A stretch of 64,000 bases of DNA from JBBRVP01 sp038246785 (GCA_038246785.1 JBBRVP010000001.1:62001-126000); one strand, 5' to 3'. Positions 35,005 to 43,275 are shown, counted from the first letter of the stretch. A program made the numbers and translations. The notes: generated by a model not told the origin, from the sequence alone.

Positions 35005-35492
35005 CGGTTCTCCAATGCGGGTGTGCTGGTCGCGGTGCACGTGCCAGGAGCGCCGCCGGCGGCGGCGCCGAGGTCGGCGGCGAGCCGCTCGACGAGCGCG
35101 AGCAGGCGGTCGCGGTCGGATGGGTCCCACCGCTGCAGGGCTTGCCGGACGGCTGCGGCGCGGGCTGCGTGGGCGTCGTCGAGAACGCTACGACCCTGGG
35201 CCGACAGCGCCAGTCGGGCGGCCCGGCGGTCCTCGGGATCGGGGCGCCGCTCGAGGTAGCCGGCGTCGGTGAGGTGGCTGACGTGGCGGCTCACCGTGGA
35301 GGTGTCAAGCCCCAGCGATCCCGCCAGGTCGCTCACCCGGGGAAGCGTCGCGCAGGCCGCGTAGTGCAGGACGAGCAATGTCGCCGGTTCGAGCGGGCCG
35401 CTGTCGACGATCTGGCGCATCCGGCGCAGGACCTCGGTGAGCGTTACGACGAGGCGGCCCTCGGGGGAGCGGTCCAGGCCGGTTGTGTGCAC
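35001..35492 (-). CDS. MarR-family transcriptional regulator
   Basis: A 163-residue MarR regulator. The winged helix is seen in LVLHYAACATLPRVSDLAGS, LGLDTSTVSRHVSHLTDAGY and the wing LERRPDPEDRRAARLALSA. MarR dimers repress linked efflux genes and release DNA when they bind phenolic or drug ligands. The GTG at 35492 lies six bases after a good -10, so the mRNA is probably leaderless. The next gene, overlapping by four bases, is the DHA2 pump that it is expected to control. Confidence 0.9.
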   Translation of the reverse strand: MHTTGLDRSPEGRLVVTLTEVLRRMRQIVDSGPLEPATLLVLHYAACATLPRVSDLAGSLGLDTSTVSRHVSHLTDAGYLERRPDPEDRRAARLALSAQGRSVLDDAHAARAAAVRQALQRWDPSDRDRLLALVERLAADLGAAAGGAPGTCTATSTPALENR

Positions 35493-35498
35493 CGCACG

Positions 35499-35527
35499 AC
35501 TGTAAAGAACTTGGGTGGCGCATGCAA
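35499..35527 (-). promoter_or_regulatory. Leaderless promoter of the MarR/MFS operon
   Basis: On the minus strand, TTGCAT (35527-35522) and TACAGT (35504-35499) have a 17-base spacer. The start codon at 35492 begins six bases after the -10, which places the transcription start at about the GTG. Confidence 0.65.
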
Positions 35528-35575
35528 GCCGAACATGAGAGGCGCTCGTGGGTGGACCTGCACTGGCCTTCCGGG

Positions 35576-35653
35576 CACATTTGGGGCCTGTGTGGTCGCC
35601 GGAGCTGATGGGGCGCCACTGGAGCCCCGATCGACACACGAGCCTCAAATGTG
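35576..35653. repeat. 78-bp near-palindromic element, copy A
   Basis: The element runs from CACATTTG to CAAATGTG and folds on itself about a central GGCGCC (35612-35617). Of the 39 opposed position pairs, 26 are Watson-Crick and four are G-T. Copy B at 49958-50035 has the same length, centre and ends with a different interior. It lies between the divergent marR and ilvA genes. The rest of this 301-bp gap (35493-35793) holds the marR promoter on the left and, at about 35681-35735, a GC-rich stretch with CCGGCAC three times. No gene is supported in the gap. Confidence 0.75.
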
Positions 35654-35793
35654 TACGTGGGAGCCGCGGGTGCGGGGGCAGGCCCGGCACGTGCGCTGCC
35701 GGCACGGGCGGCGCCGGCACGCGCAGCGCCGGCGCGGGAGGTGGCACCACGAGTCGGTCGGGGCCGCGCCGACAGCAGTGCCAGACTCCGCTC

Positions 35794-37029
35794 ATGACGA
35801 CGACGCCGGCATCGCTGCGGTCGCCCGAGGTCACGCTGGCCGACGTCAGGGCGGCTGCGCAACTGCTCCGCGACGTCGTGCGGCCGACGCCGCTCGAGCA
35901 CTCGCGCTGGCTCACCGAGGCCGTCGGGGGGCCGGTGCACCTCAAGTGCGAGAACCTCCAGCGCGCGGGATCGTTCAAGATCCGTGGTGCCTACAACCGC
36001 ATGTCCGGGCTGACCGGGCAGGAACGGTCGCACGGAGTGGTTGCGGCCAGCGCGGGCAACCACGCGCAGGGCGTCGCGCTGGCAGCGCGGATGCTCGGCA
36101 TCAGGGCGACCGTGTTCATGCCTCAAGGCGCTCCGCTGCCCAAGGAACAGGCCACCCGGGGCTACGGGGCCGAGGTGCGATTCGCCGGACGCAGCGTCGA
36201 CGAGGCCCTCGTCGCCGCGCGTGAACATGCGAGCACGACCGGGGCGGTGCTCATCCACCCGTTCGACCACCCGACCGTAGTCGCCGGGCAGGGCACCTGC
36301 GGCCTGGAGATCCTCGAGCAGTGCCCCGAGGTCCGCACCGTCGTGGTCAGCGCCGGCGGGGGCGGGCTGCTCGCCGGCATCGCCGTCGCGATGGAGGCCG
36401 CACAGCGACCCGTCCGCGTCGTCGGCGTGCAGGCCGCCGAGGCGGCGGCGTACCCGCCCTCACTGGCGGCTGGGCGGCCAGTCTCTGTGGAGCGGATGGC
36501 CACCATGGCCGACGGCATCGCCGTCGGCTGTCCGGGACGGGTGCCGTTCGACATCGTGCGGGAGCGGGTCGACGAGGTCGTGGTGGTGTCCGAGGAGTCG
36601 CTGTCGCAGGCCCTGCTGCTCGTGCTCGAGCGCGGCAAACTGCTGGTGGAGCCGGCCGGCGCTGCTGCGGTGGCCGCGGTCAACGAGGCCCCCGAGCGCT
36701 TCGAGCCGCCGGTCGTCGCGGTGCTCTCCGGTGGCAACGTGGACCCGCTGCTGCTCATGCGCGTGATGCGCCACGGCATGGTGGCCGCTGGTCGCTACCT
36801 CTCGGTACGGGTGCGTATCCCGGACCGCCCCGGCGCGCTCGCCCAGCTCCTGGCCGACTTGGCCGCCGGGGACGCCAACGTGCTCGACGTCGTGCACGAA
36901 CGGACTTCGGCGCAGCTGCACCTCGGACAGGTCGTGGTGGCGGTGCAGTTGGAGACGCGCAGCCGGGAGCAACGGACGAGCCTGCTCGAACTGCTGCGCA
37001 GCCATGGATACGTGCTGTCGTTCTCCTGA
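35794..37029 (+). CDS. ilvA: Threonine ammonia-lyase (threonine dehydratase)
   Basis: A 411-residue PLP enzyme that deaminates threonine to 2-oxobutyrate, the first step towards isoleucine or a catabolic reaction. The PLP lysine lies in RAGSFKIRGAYNRM; the phosphate-binding loop SAGGGGLLAG and AASAGNHAQGVAL are canonical. Residues about 335-411 form one ACT-like regulatory domain (YLSVRVRIPDRPGALAQLLA). This size and single C-terminal ACT resemble the IlvA/TdcB forms of actinobacteria; feedback by isoleucine cannot be predicted. The start ATG at 35794 has a weak -10-like CAGACT six bases upstream. The 78-bp element A lies 140 bp upstream. Confidence 0.92.
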   Translation: MTTTPASLRSPEVTLADVRAAAQLLRDVVRPTPLEHSRWLTEAVGGPVHLKCENLQRAGSFKIRGAYNRMSGLTGQERSHGVVAASAGNHAQGVALAARMLGIRATVFMPQGAPLPKEQATRGYGAEVRFAGRSVDEALVAAREHASTTGAVLIHPFDHPTVVAGQGTCGLEILEQCPEVRTVVVSAGGGGLLAGIAVAMEAAQRPVRVVGVQAAEAAAYPPSLAAGRPVSVERMATMADGIAVGCPGRVPFDIVRERVDEVVVVSEESLSQALLLVLERGKLLVEPAGAAAVAAVNEAPERFEPPVVAVLSGGNVDPLLLMRVMRHGMVAAGRYLSVRVRIPDRPGALAQLLADLAAGDANVLDVVHERTSAQLHLGQVVVAVQLETRSREQRTSLLELLRSHGYVLSFS

Positions 37030-37153
37030 TCTGTGAGTGCCCGTGACGATGAAGTCGAGCGCACACTCTGGTCCGTGGGTGAGGGCCCGCGCGATCTGCT
37101 CGCCTCGCCGGCTCGACGAGCGGAAAGGCAGGACGCTTGGCCGCGTTGAGCGC

Positions 37154-37580
37154 GTCGCACCGACCAGCTGCCCGGTCTGCGGCCAGCTGCCGACCGTGAC
37201 CCGGCTCGGCTGTGGCGGCTGCGGCACCGAGCTCACCGGCAGCTTCCCCCTGCCGCTCCTGCGGGCTCGACTCCGCCGACCGCGAAATGCTTCGCGTCTC
37301 TCTCGCGTTGCGTGGCAGCATGAAGGAGCTGGGCGGCATCTCGGGTGAGCTACCCGACCGCCCGGTGACGCTTCGGCGGGCTGCTCGCCCGGGTGGACTG
37401 CGCCGAGGCGACCCCGGCGCTCCCGTCGCGCGAGGACGTGCTCGCGCGGCTGGCGGTCGGGGAGCGACATCGAGCAGGCCGCCGTCCTGCTCGGCGAGCC
37501 ATCGGGCTGTGTCCGACAGTTCGTCGGCGCCGATGAGTCCTGGGCTCCGGCCAGGTCTTCTGCCACGAGGCTCCGCTTGG
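37154..37580 (+). pseudogene. Decayed DUF2089 gene
   Basis: Pieces of a DUF2089 protein lie in different frames. The first frame gives APTSCPVCGQLPTVTRLGCG with the zinc-ribbon cysteines, then CGTELTGSFPL. A second frame continues as CRSCGLDSADREMLRVSLAL and RGSMKELG. A third gives SYPTAR, an in-frame TGA, RFGGLLARVDCAEATPALPS and EDVLARLAVG; a last shift gives SDIEQAAVLLGE. The intact family has a zinc ribbon followed by a helix-turn-helix-like segment. At least three frame changes and a stop make this a pseudogene. The other parts of the gap 37030-37684 hold nothing I can support except a short repeat at 37632. Confidence 0.75.
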
Positions 37581-37631
37581 ACCTGCAGCTGTCAGTGCTC
37601 GCTGCCAGTCTGAGGGGCCGGTGACATCCGG

Positions 37632-37671
37632 CCCGCACCATCGACCCGCACCATCGAACCCGCACCATCGA
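37632..37671 (+). repeat. Three 13-bp direct repeats before the ABC exporter
   Basis: CCCGCACCATCGA occurs three times (37632-37644, 37645-37657, 37659-37671), ending 13 bp before the ABC ATPase start. The position fits an activator or repressor array in the leader, or simple slippage. Confidence 0.6.
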
Positions 37672-37684
37672 GAGGGGCACCCGC

Positions 37685-38776
37685 GTGCCAGCAATCCAGG
37701 CCACCGGCCTCGTCAAGACCTACCGACCGCGCTCGGGGGTGGTTCGCGCCCTCGACGGCCTGGACCTCGAGGTCGAGGAGGGCACCGTCCTCGGTCTGCT
37801 CGGGCCCAACGGCGCGGGCAAGACCACGACCGTCCGGGTCCTTGCCACGCTGCTGCGTCCGGACTCCGGGGAGGCGTACGTCGCTGGGCACGACGTCCTG
37901 CGCAAGCCCCAGGCGGTCCGTCGCCTGATCGGGTTGTCCGGGCAGTCCGCCGCCGTCGACGACAACCTCACGGGACGCGAGAACCTGTGGATGTTCGGCC
38001 GGCTCTACCAGCTGCCTTCCGCCGAAGCCCGGCGGCGGGCCGACGACCTGCTCGAGCGCTTCGCGCTCGTCGACGCCGCCGACCGGGTGCTCAAGACCTA
38101 CTCCGGCGGCATGCGCCGCCGGCTCGACCTCGCCAGCGCGCTGATCGGTCGTCCCCGGCTGCTCTTCCTCGACGAGCCGACTACCGGACTCGACCCGCGC
38201 AGCCGGTTGGGCATGTGGGACGTCATCCGTGACCTCGTCCGCGAGGGCACGACCCTGTTGCTGACAACGCAATACCTCGAGGAGGCCGACGAGCTCGCCG
38301 ACACCATCGCCGTCGTCGACGCCGGGCGGATCATCGCCCAGGGCACCGCCGACATGCTGAAGTCGCAGGTCGGTGGCGAGCGGATCGAGGTGGTCGTCCA
38401 CCGCGCCGACGCGATCGCCGCTGCGGTGCAGGTGCTGCACGACGATGCCGCGGCCGAACCCAGTGTCGACGAGCACACCCGACGGGTCACCGTCCCCGCC
38501 AACGGCGGCGCGCGGCACCTCGTCGAGGTCATCCGCCGGCTCGACGAGGCCGGGATCCTCCTCGACGACGTAGGGCTGCGCCGGCCCACGCTCGACGACG
38601 TGTTCCTCTCGCTGACCGGGCACGCGGCCGAGGAGACGACCCAGGACGCCGACGGGAGCGACTCCGACAGCCGCGGGGCCGACCGCGCCGCCGGCGACAC
38701 CGGCCCTCACACCGACACCGGAACTCCCACCGACAGCACCGGGCTCGCCGCGGCGGGCCGCCCGAGCCGGAGGTAG
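37685..38776 (+). CDS. DrrA-type ABC exporter ATP-binding protein
   Basis: A 363-residue ABC ATPase of the daunorubicin-resistance (DrrA) type that energises an ABC-2 permease. Walker A is LLGPNGAGKTTTVRVLATLL, the Q loop lies in GLSGQSAAVDD, the signature is TYSGGMRRRLDLASALI, and Walker B is LLFLDEPTTGLDP with a switch region TTQYLEEADELAD. The accessory C-terminal domain (about 230-310) is typical of DrrA. It ends in an unusual acidic Asp/Ser/Thr tail of about 45 residues. The GTG start follows GAGAGGGG. The permease starts two bases after the stop. The substrate is unknown. Confidence 0.9.
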   Translation: MPAIQATGLVKTYRPRSGVVRALDGLDLEVEEGTVLGLLGPNGAGKTTTVRVLATLLRPDSGEAYVAGHDVLRKPQAVRRLIGLSGQSAAVDDNLTGRENLWMFGRLYQLPSAEARRRADDLLERFALVDAADRVLKTYSGGMRRRLDLASALIGRPRLLFLDEPTTGLDPRSRLGMWDVIRDLVREGTTLLLTTQYLEEADELADTIAVVDAGRIIAQGTADMLKSQVGGERIEVVVHRADAIAAAVQVLHDDAAAEPSVDEHTRRVTVPANGGARHLVEVIRRLDEAGILLDDVGLRRPTLDDVFLSLTGHAAEETTQDADGSDSDSRGADRAAGDTGPHTDTGTPTDSTGLAAAGRPSRR

Positions 38777-38778
38777 CC

Positions 38779-39633
38779 ATGACGACAACCGCCATCCCCA
38801 CGAGCGCCCGCGACGCCCGGCCGCCTGCGTCCGGAGGCGCCCGCGCCGCGGTCGCCGACTCCGTCGTAGTCGCGTGGCGCAACCTCAAGCGGGTCCCGCG
38901 CATCCCCGAGCTGGCGATCTTCGCGATCCTCCAGTCGATCATGTTCGTGCTGCTCTTCGCGTACGTGTTCGGGGGCGCGATCCCGCTGCCCGGCGGGGCG
39001 TCCTACACCGAGTTCCTCATGCCGGGCATCTTCGTGCAGACGCTCGGTTTCGCGTCGATCACGACAGCGATCGGCATGTGCGAGGACATGAACAAGGGGC
39101 TCATCGACCGGTTCCGGTCGCTGCCCATGGCGCGCTCCGCGGTGCTGGCCGGCCGCACCTCTGCCGACACGCTCTACAACGTCGGCATCCTGGTCGTGCT
39201 CATGGCGACCGGGCTCGTGGTGGGCTGGCGGGTGCACAACGGCATCGGCGACTTTCTCGTCGCGATCGTGCTGATGGTCGCCTTCATCCATGCGATGACG
39301 TGGCTGGGGGTCTTCCTCGGGCTCACCGTGCCGACCGTGGAGTCCGCGCAGCAGGTCGGGTTCATCACGATCTTCCCGCTGAGCTTCGTGTCCAACGTGT
39401 TCGTGCCCCCGGCCAGCCTGCCTTCGGTGCTGCAGCCGGTCGCGGAGTGGAACCCGTTCAGCGTCATCACCTCGTCGTGCCGCGAGCTGTTCGGCAATCC
39501 CAATCCGTACGTCGCCAGCGACAGCTTGCCGGCTCAGCACCCGCTGCTGCTGTCGGTGATGTGGATCGTGCTGTTCGTCGCCGTGTTCGCGCCGCTCGGT
39601 GTGGCGCGCTACCGCCAGGCGTCGACCCGCTGA
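38779..39633 (+). CDS. ABC-2 type permease (DrrB-like)
   Basis: A 284-residue, six-helix ABC-2 permease. It opens with a polar tail and WRNLKRVPRIPELAIFAILQ, then the signature helix IMFVLLFAYVFGGAIPLPGG and GLIDRFRSLPMARSAVLAGR, characteristic of DrrB exporters. NVFVPPASLPSVLQPVAEWN and PFSVITSSCRELFG complete the family pattern. The ATG at 38779 has GGAGG upstream, inside the end of the ATPase gene, so the two are translationally linked. A similar but separate pair lies at 47379-49132. Confidence 0.9.
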   Translation: MTTTAIPTSARDARPPASGGARAAVADSVVVAWRNLKRVPRIPELAIFAILQSIMFVLLFAYVFGGAIPLPGGASYTEFLMPGIFVQTLGFASITTAIGMCEDMNKGLIDRFRSLPMARSAVLAGRTSADTLYNVGILVVLMATGLVVGWRVHNGIGDFLVAIVLMVAFIHAMTWLGVFLGLTVPTVESAQQVGFITIFPLSFVSNVFVPPASLPSVLQPVAEWNPFSVITSSCRELFGNPNPYVASDSLPAQHPLLLSVMWIVLFVAVFAPLGVARYRQASTR

Positions 39634-39661
39634 CCCGGCACCTGCCGAGTCGGGGGCGCGG

Positions 39662-39702
39662 CGACGGGCCGGGTCGCGCCCGGTGCTCGCCCTGGCCCGT
39701 CG
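39662..39702. terminator. Stem-loop between convergent ABC permease and greA
   Basis: CGACGGGCC and GGCCCGTCG are perfectly complementary across a 23-base GC-rich loop, in the 82-bp gap between the two convergent genes. The placement fits a bidirectional terminator. Confidence 0.5.
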
Positions 39703-39715
39703 GCCGCCGGCGGCC

Positions 39716-40252
39716 TCAGACGACGTAGGGCTCCGCAGCCACGATCTCCACGGTGAGCGTGCGACCGTTGGGCGCCTCGTACGACGCGGTGTCGCCGACC
39801 TGCCTGCCGTTGAGCGCGCGGCCCAGCGGGGACTGCGGCGAGTAGACGTCGAGGGTCACGCTCGAGTCGAGCGTGGTCAACTCGCGGGAGCCGAGCAGGA
39901 ACTGCTCGGTCTCGGTGTCACCGGCGAAGCGGATGGTCACCTTCATGCCCGGCTCGACCACGCCGTCGTCGGGGGGCGCCGGCCCCACCTTCGCCCGCTG
40001 CAGGAGCGACTGCAGTTGACGGATGCGGGCCTCCTGCCGGCCCTGCTCCTCCTTGGCCGCATGGTAGCCGGCGTTTTCGGAGAGGTCACCCTCCTGCCGC
40101 GCGGCGTCGATGCGGCGCGACATTTCGCTGCGGGCCGGCCCCATGAGGTGCTCGAGCTCGGCCTTGAGCTGGTCAAAGGCCTCCTGGGTGAGCCAGGCGA
40201 CGTCGTCGTCGGGCGCCGGCGTGGTGGGCACGGGGTTGCTGGGCGCGGTCAT
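39716..40252 (-). CDS. greA: Transcription elongation factor GreA
   Basis: A 178-residue GreA. It enters the RNA polymerase secondary channel and stimulates cleavage of backtracked transcripts. The coiled-coil N domain has WLTQEAFDQLKAELEHLMG and the tip motif EGDLSENAGYHAAKEEQGR, whose acidic residues act in the active site. The C-terminal FKBP-like domain ends SPLGRALNGRQVGDTASYEA. A 20-residue Pro/Thr/Asp extension precedes the usual start. It lies next to the DUF4307 gene as I recall for M. tuberculosis. The 229-bp leader region (40253-40481) holds short CGGGTGCTGT repeats and no gene. Confidence 0.95.
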   Translation of the reverse strand: MTAPSNPVPTTPAPDDDVAWLTQEAFDQLKAELEHLMGPARSEMSRRIDAARQEGDLSENAGYHAAKEEQGRQEARIRQLQSLLQRAKVGPAPPDDGVVEPGMKVTIRFAGDTETEQFLLGSRELTTLDSSVTLDVYSPQSPLGRALNGRQVGDTASYEAPNGRTLTVEIVAAEPYVV

Positions 40253-40481
40253 GGCTCCGCGGCTCCTCGTTGATCTCGGGTGCTGTCCTGTCGGGTGCTG
40301 TGTTCTCGGGTACGGCGGTCACGCAGGTAACGCTCGGTACGGCGTTGCCCGCCCGAGCGGGCGTCCAGCGGCGACTCCGATCCCGGGGGCGCCGCCGAGC
40401 GGGGTGACCGGAGAATGCGTCAGTCCCGCCGGGAGCTCCGGCGGGGCTCGTGGGGATCGCCCGAGCCTAGCAAAGGACGGC

Positions 40482-40904
40482 TCAGCGGGGACGTGCCTGA
40501 CCGGACGCGGTGCAGCCCACCAGCTCCGCGGCGGCGGCCGGTCGTTCGGTGACGATGCGCTGGTCGAGCAGCACCTGGCGCTGCGCTCCGGCGGGCACCG
40601 TGACCGACACCCTGCCGACCACGGCGGAGTCGCTGGCCCGCGCCTGCAGGAAGCAGGTGGCGGGGACGCCCTCGCGCAGCGTCACCTCCGCCCGTACGGA
40701 GACCGTGCTCGGACTGTCGACGTCCCAGCCGAGCAGCCGGGAGGTCACGACGGGGCGGGCCTGCAGTAGCGCGAGCCACACCAGGCCCGCCACCGCCAGC
40801 GCGACAGCAGCCGCGGCCCCCGCCCACACCAGCCGGCGCCGCCGCGGCGAACCGGCACGCCGTCCGTAACGCTCGTCGAGCGCGCTGCCGGGTGCGGTGG
40901 TCAT
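40482..40904 (-). CDS. DUF4307 membrane-anchored protein
   Basis: A 140-residue protein of the actinobacterial DUF4307 family. A basic N terminus (LDERYGRRAGSPRRRRL) precedes one membrane helix (LVWAGAAAAVALAVAGLVWLA). An extracytoplasmic beta-rich domain follows (VVTSRLLGWDVDSPSTVSVR, ATCFLQARASDSAVVGRVSV) with two cysteines that could pair. The function is unknown. The ATG at 40904 has GAGGAC upstream. It is divergent from mca and, as I recall for mycobacteria, sits between greA and mca. Confidence 0.88.
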   Translation of the reverse strand: MTTAPGSALDERYGRRAGSPRRRRLVWAGAAAAVALAVAGLVWLALLQARPVVTSRLLGWDVDSPSTVSVRAEVTLREGVPATCFLQARASDSAVVGRVSVTVPAGAQRQVLLDQRIVTERPAAAAELVGCTASGQARPR

Positions 40905-40995
40905 CGAGGGTCCTCACGCTGGGTGGGGCACCATTGTCGCGCCGTCCGCCTCGAGCGGGCGGTCCACCTCGACCGCAGCTGCCGGAGCCGCCCCG

Positions 40996-41934
40996 ATGCC
41001 CGTGCCCGACGATGGCCTGCGCCTGCTCCATGTCCACGCCCATCCGGACGACGAGTCCAGCAAGGGCGCGGCGACGACGGCCCGCTACGTCTCGGCGGGT
41101 GTACGCGTGATGGTCGCTACCTGCACCGGCGGCGAGCGCGGCTCAGTCCTCAACCCCGCCATGGACCGACCCGAGGTCATGGAGCGGATCGCAGACATCC
41201 GCCGAGCGGAGATGGACCGCGCCCGTGCGATCCTCGGTGTCGAGCAGGTGTGGCTCGGCTTCGTCGACTCGGGCTTCCCCGAGGGCGACCCGCCTCCGCC
41301 GCTGCCGGAGGGCTGCTTCGCGCTGGCCCCGCTCGACGAGGCCGTGGCCCGGCTCGTGCACGTGGTGCGGACGTTCCGTCCGCAGGTCATGACGACCTAC
41401 GACGAGGACGGCGGCTACCCGCACCCGGACCACCTCCGCTGCCACGAGGTGGCGGTGGCCGCGTTCGACGTGGCAGGCGACGCGGACGCATTCCCGGAGG
41501 CGGGCAAGCCATGGCAGCCGCTCAAGCTCTACTACCACCACTCCTTCCACCGGGCCCGCACCCAGGCCCTGCACGACGCGATGCTGACCCGCGGCCTGGA
41601 GTCGCCGTACGCCGAGCGCCTGGCGCAATGGCCGCTCGACCCGTCCCACGACCGGCGCATCACCACGAGAGTCCCGTGTGCAGAGTGGTTTCCGGTCCGC
41701 GACGAGGCCCTCCGGGCGCATGCGACGCAGGTCGACCCGGACGGCCCGTGGTTCCACGTCCCGCTCGAGGTGCACCAGGAGGTGTGGCCCACCGAGGACT
41801 ACGAGCTCGTCACCTCCTTCGTGCCGGCGCCGACGCCGGAGGGCGACCTGTTCGCCGGTGTTCCAGACGCAGCGACCCAGCCGGGGGCCCGGGCGGCGAC
41901 AACTGCGGCGGCACGAGGGACGATGAGCCCATGA
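40996..41934 (+). CDS. mca: Mycothiol S-conjugate amidase
   Basis: A 312-residue zinc amidase that cleaves mycothiol conjugates of electrophiles into a mercapturic acid and GlcN-Ins, as part of actinobacterial detoxification. The zinc site is VHAHPDDESSKG and YPHPDHLRCHEV. TCTGGERGSVLNP and WLGFVDSGFPEGDPPPPLP are typical of Mca rather than the biosynthetic deacetylase MshB, as is the long C-terminal region with EWFPVRDEALRAHATQVDPD. The ATG at 40996 is chosen from homology; a GGAG lies ten bases upstream. It overlaps the next small gene by four bases. Confidence 0.93.
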   Translation: MPVPDDGLRLLHVHAHPDDESSKGAATTARYVSAGVRVMVATCTGGERGSVLNPAMDRPEVMERIADIRRAEMDRARAILGVEQVWLGFVDSGFPEGDPPPPLPEGCFALAPLDEAVARLVHVVRTFRPQVMTTYDEDGGYPHPDHLRCHEVAVAAFDVAGDADAFPEAGKPWQPLKLYYHHSFHRARTQALHDAMLTRGLESPYAERLAQWPLDPSHDRRITTRVPCAEWFPVRDEALRAHATQVDPDGPWFHVPLEVHQEVWPTEDYELVTSFVPAPTPEGDLFAGVPDAATQPGARAATTAAARGTMSP

Positions 41935-42179
41935 CCACTGCCGTGCTCGCCGGTCTCGGCGCCCAGACCACCGACCAGAACCTGCTGGAGAAGTACCAGC
42001 CGGGACCGATCGCCCTGGGCGTCGTGGTGCTGCTCGGGGTCGCGGTGTTCTTCCTGTGGCGCAGCATGCGCCACCAGCTCAAGCGCATCGACTTCGACGA
42101 ACAGGCCCCTGACGACCAGTCGCGGATGCGTGGCTCTGGTGGCGGCCTGCACGGTGACGGCGACAGTCCGGCGGCCTGA
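41931..42179 (+). CDS. Small single-helix membrane protein after mca
   Basis: An 82-residue protein whose ATG overlaps the mca stop (ATGA). A short periplasmic-like N terminus (QTTDQNLLEKYQPG) leads into one transmembrane helix (PIALGVVVLLGVAVFFLWRS). A basic then acidic cytoplasmic tail follows (MRHQLKRIDFDEQAPDD). A similar small membrane protein follows mca in other actinobacteria (from memory). The function is unknown; coupling to mca suggests a shared role or only shared transcription. Confidence 0.82.
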   Translation: MTTAVLAGLGAQTTDQNLLEKYQPGPIALGVVVLLGVAVFFLWRSMRHQLKRIDFDEQAPDDQSRMRGSGGGLHGDGDSPAA

Positions 42180-42195
42180 CCTGATGGTCCGCTCG

Positions 42196-42966
42196 TCAGC
42201 CGGCGACGCGGATCCTGATCCGCCGAAAGCCCTTGCCCTTGCTCTCGACCTTGACGATCTCGATGCGCCCGATCTGGCGGGTGCTCGCGACGTGCGTGCC
42301 GCCGTCGGCCTGTGTGTCCAGCCCGGCGATGTCGACGATGCGGACGACCTCGAGCTCGGGCGGCAGCAGGTTGGTGGCCGTGCGGATGAGGTCGGGGTAG
42401 CTCGCGAACGCGGCATCTCGGGGCAGTGTTGTCGTGGTGATCGCTCGGTCGGCCAGCACCTCCGCGGCGCACGCCTCGGCCACCCGGTCGCGGAAGCCCT
42501 CCGGCAGCACCGGCAGGTCGACGTCCATGCGCGCCTCGAGCGGCTGCATGCCGCCGCCGGTGACGAGGGTGCCGAAGTCACGGAACACCACTCCCGACAG
42601 CAGGTGCACGGCGGAATGTGTACGCATGAGCGCCGTACGCCGCTCGTCCTCGACCGCGCCACGTACCGACGTCCCCACCGGCGGGAGCGGGTCGTCCTCG
42701 TGCGGCACCAGCCACAGGTCGTCGCCCTTGCGCACGCCGACGACGCGGGTGCGTACGCCGCCCCAGAGCAGCTCGCCGGCGTCGGGCGGCTGCCCGCCGC
42801 CGCCGGGGTGGAACGCCGAGCGGTCGAGCACGAGCCCCTGCTCACGGTCACTGGCCAGCACCGTGGCCTCCCAGGTCCGCAGCGTCTGGTCGGCGAGCTC
42901 GAGGCGGGTCGTGCGCCCGTGCCGGTCGGACGCGGTCGAGGCGCGCTCGCTGGCGTCGGGATGCAT
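42196..42966 (-). CDS. AlaX-type alanyl-tRNA editing protein
   Basis: A 256-residue trans-editing protein related to the AlaRS editing domain, which deacylates Ser- or Gly-tRNA(Ala). RSAFHPGGGGQPPDAGEL is the conserved substrate loop. The zinc motif HxxxH is MRTHSAVHLLSGVVF. The second zinc motif reads DTQADGGTHVASTRQIG, keeping the His but with Asp where many relatives have Cys. The C-terminal VKVESKGKGFRRIRIR is family-typical. The start is the ATG at 42966. The first 60 codons recur, in the same orientation, as a fragment at 45178-45381. Confidence 0.85.
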   Translation of the reverse strand: MHPDASERASTASDRHGRTTRLELADQTLRTWEATVLASDREQGLVLDRSAFHPGGGGQPPDAGELLWGGVRTRVVGVRKGDDLWLVPHEDDPLPPVGTSVRGAVEDERRTALMRTHSAVHLLSGVVFRDFGTLVTGGGMQPLEARMDVDLPVLPEGFRDRVAEACAAEVLADRAITTTTLPRDAAFASYPDLIRTATNLLPPELEVVRIVDIAGLDTQADGGTHVASTRQIGRIEIVKVESKGKGFRRIRIRVAG

Positions 42967-43038
42967 GGCCGCGAGCGTAGGCCGTGCCCCGGGCGGCCGG
43001 CACCGGACGCTACCCCGGGAAGCAGGCCGCCACCCCGC

Positions 43039-43275
43039 CCCGCGCGCCTCTGCGGCGCCGAAGGGCTGCGCCTCGACACGGGCCTATCCGTGCTGGACAT
43101 CGGCTGCGGGACCGGGCTGAAGTGCCCGCTGCTGCAGTCCCGCATGTGCCCGGCCGGGCTGCTCGTCGTCGTCGGCTCGACATGGAGCGTTCGCACGTCA
43201 CGTTCCTGGGCGGGCGCGTTGTGGTGGACGCGGGCACGCTTCCCTGCGCGGCCGACTCGCCTGCTCAGCAGCGAC
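43039..43275 (+). pseudogene. Methyltransferase remnant with internal deletion
   Basis: This stretch matches the intact methyltransferase at 45831-46493 at both ends but not in the middle. The first part reads LSVLDIGCGTGLKCPLLQSR and CPAGLLVVVGST. It then jumps, in another frame, to ERSHVTFLGGRVVVDAGTLP, which corresponds to the C terminus of the intact gene. About 350 bp are missing, so the product cannot be functional. The surrounding gap 42967-43334 has no other gene. Confidence 0.8.

Noticed and set aside
35681..35735. GC-rich CCGGCAC repeats before ilvA as a riboswitch or T-box
   Set aside because: No T-box or known aptamer motif is visible, and the stretch is low-complexity GC repeat.
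37037..37348. A 103-codon intact zinc-ribbon protein
   Set aside because: Only the middle of this frame matches DUF2089; the rest of the family continues in other frames, so it is part of a pseudogene.
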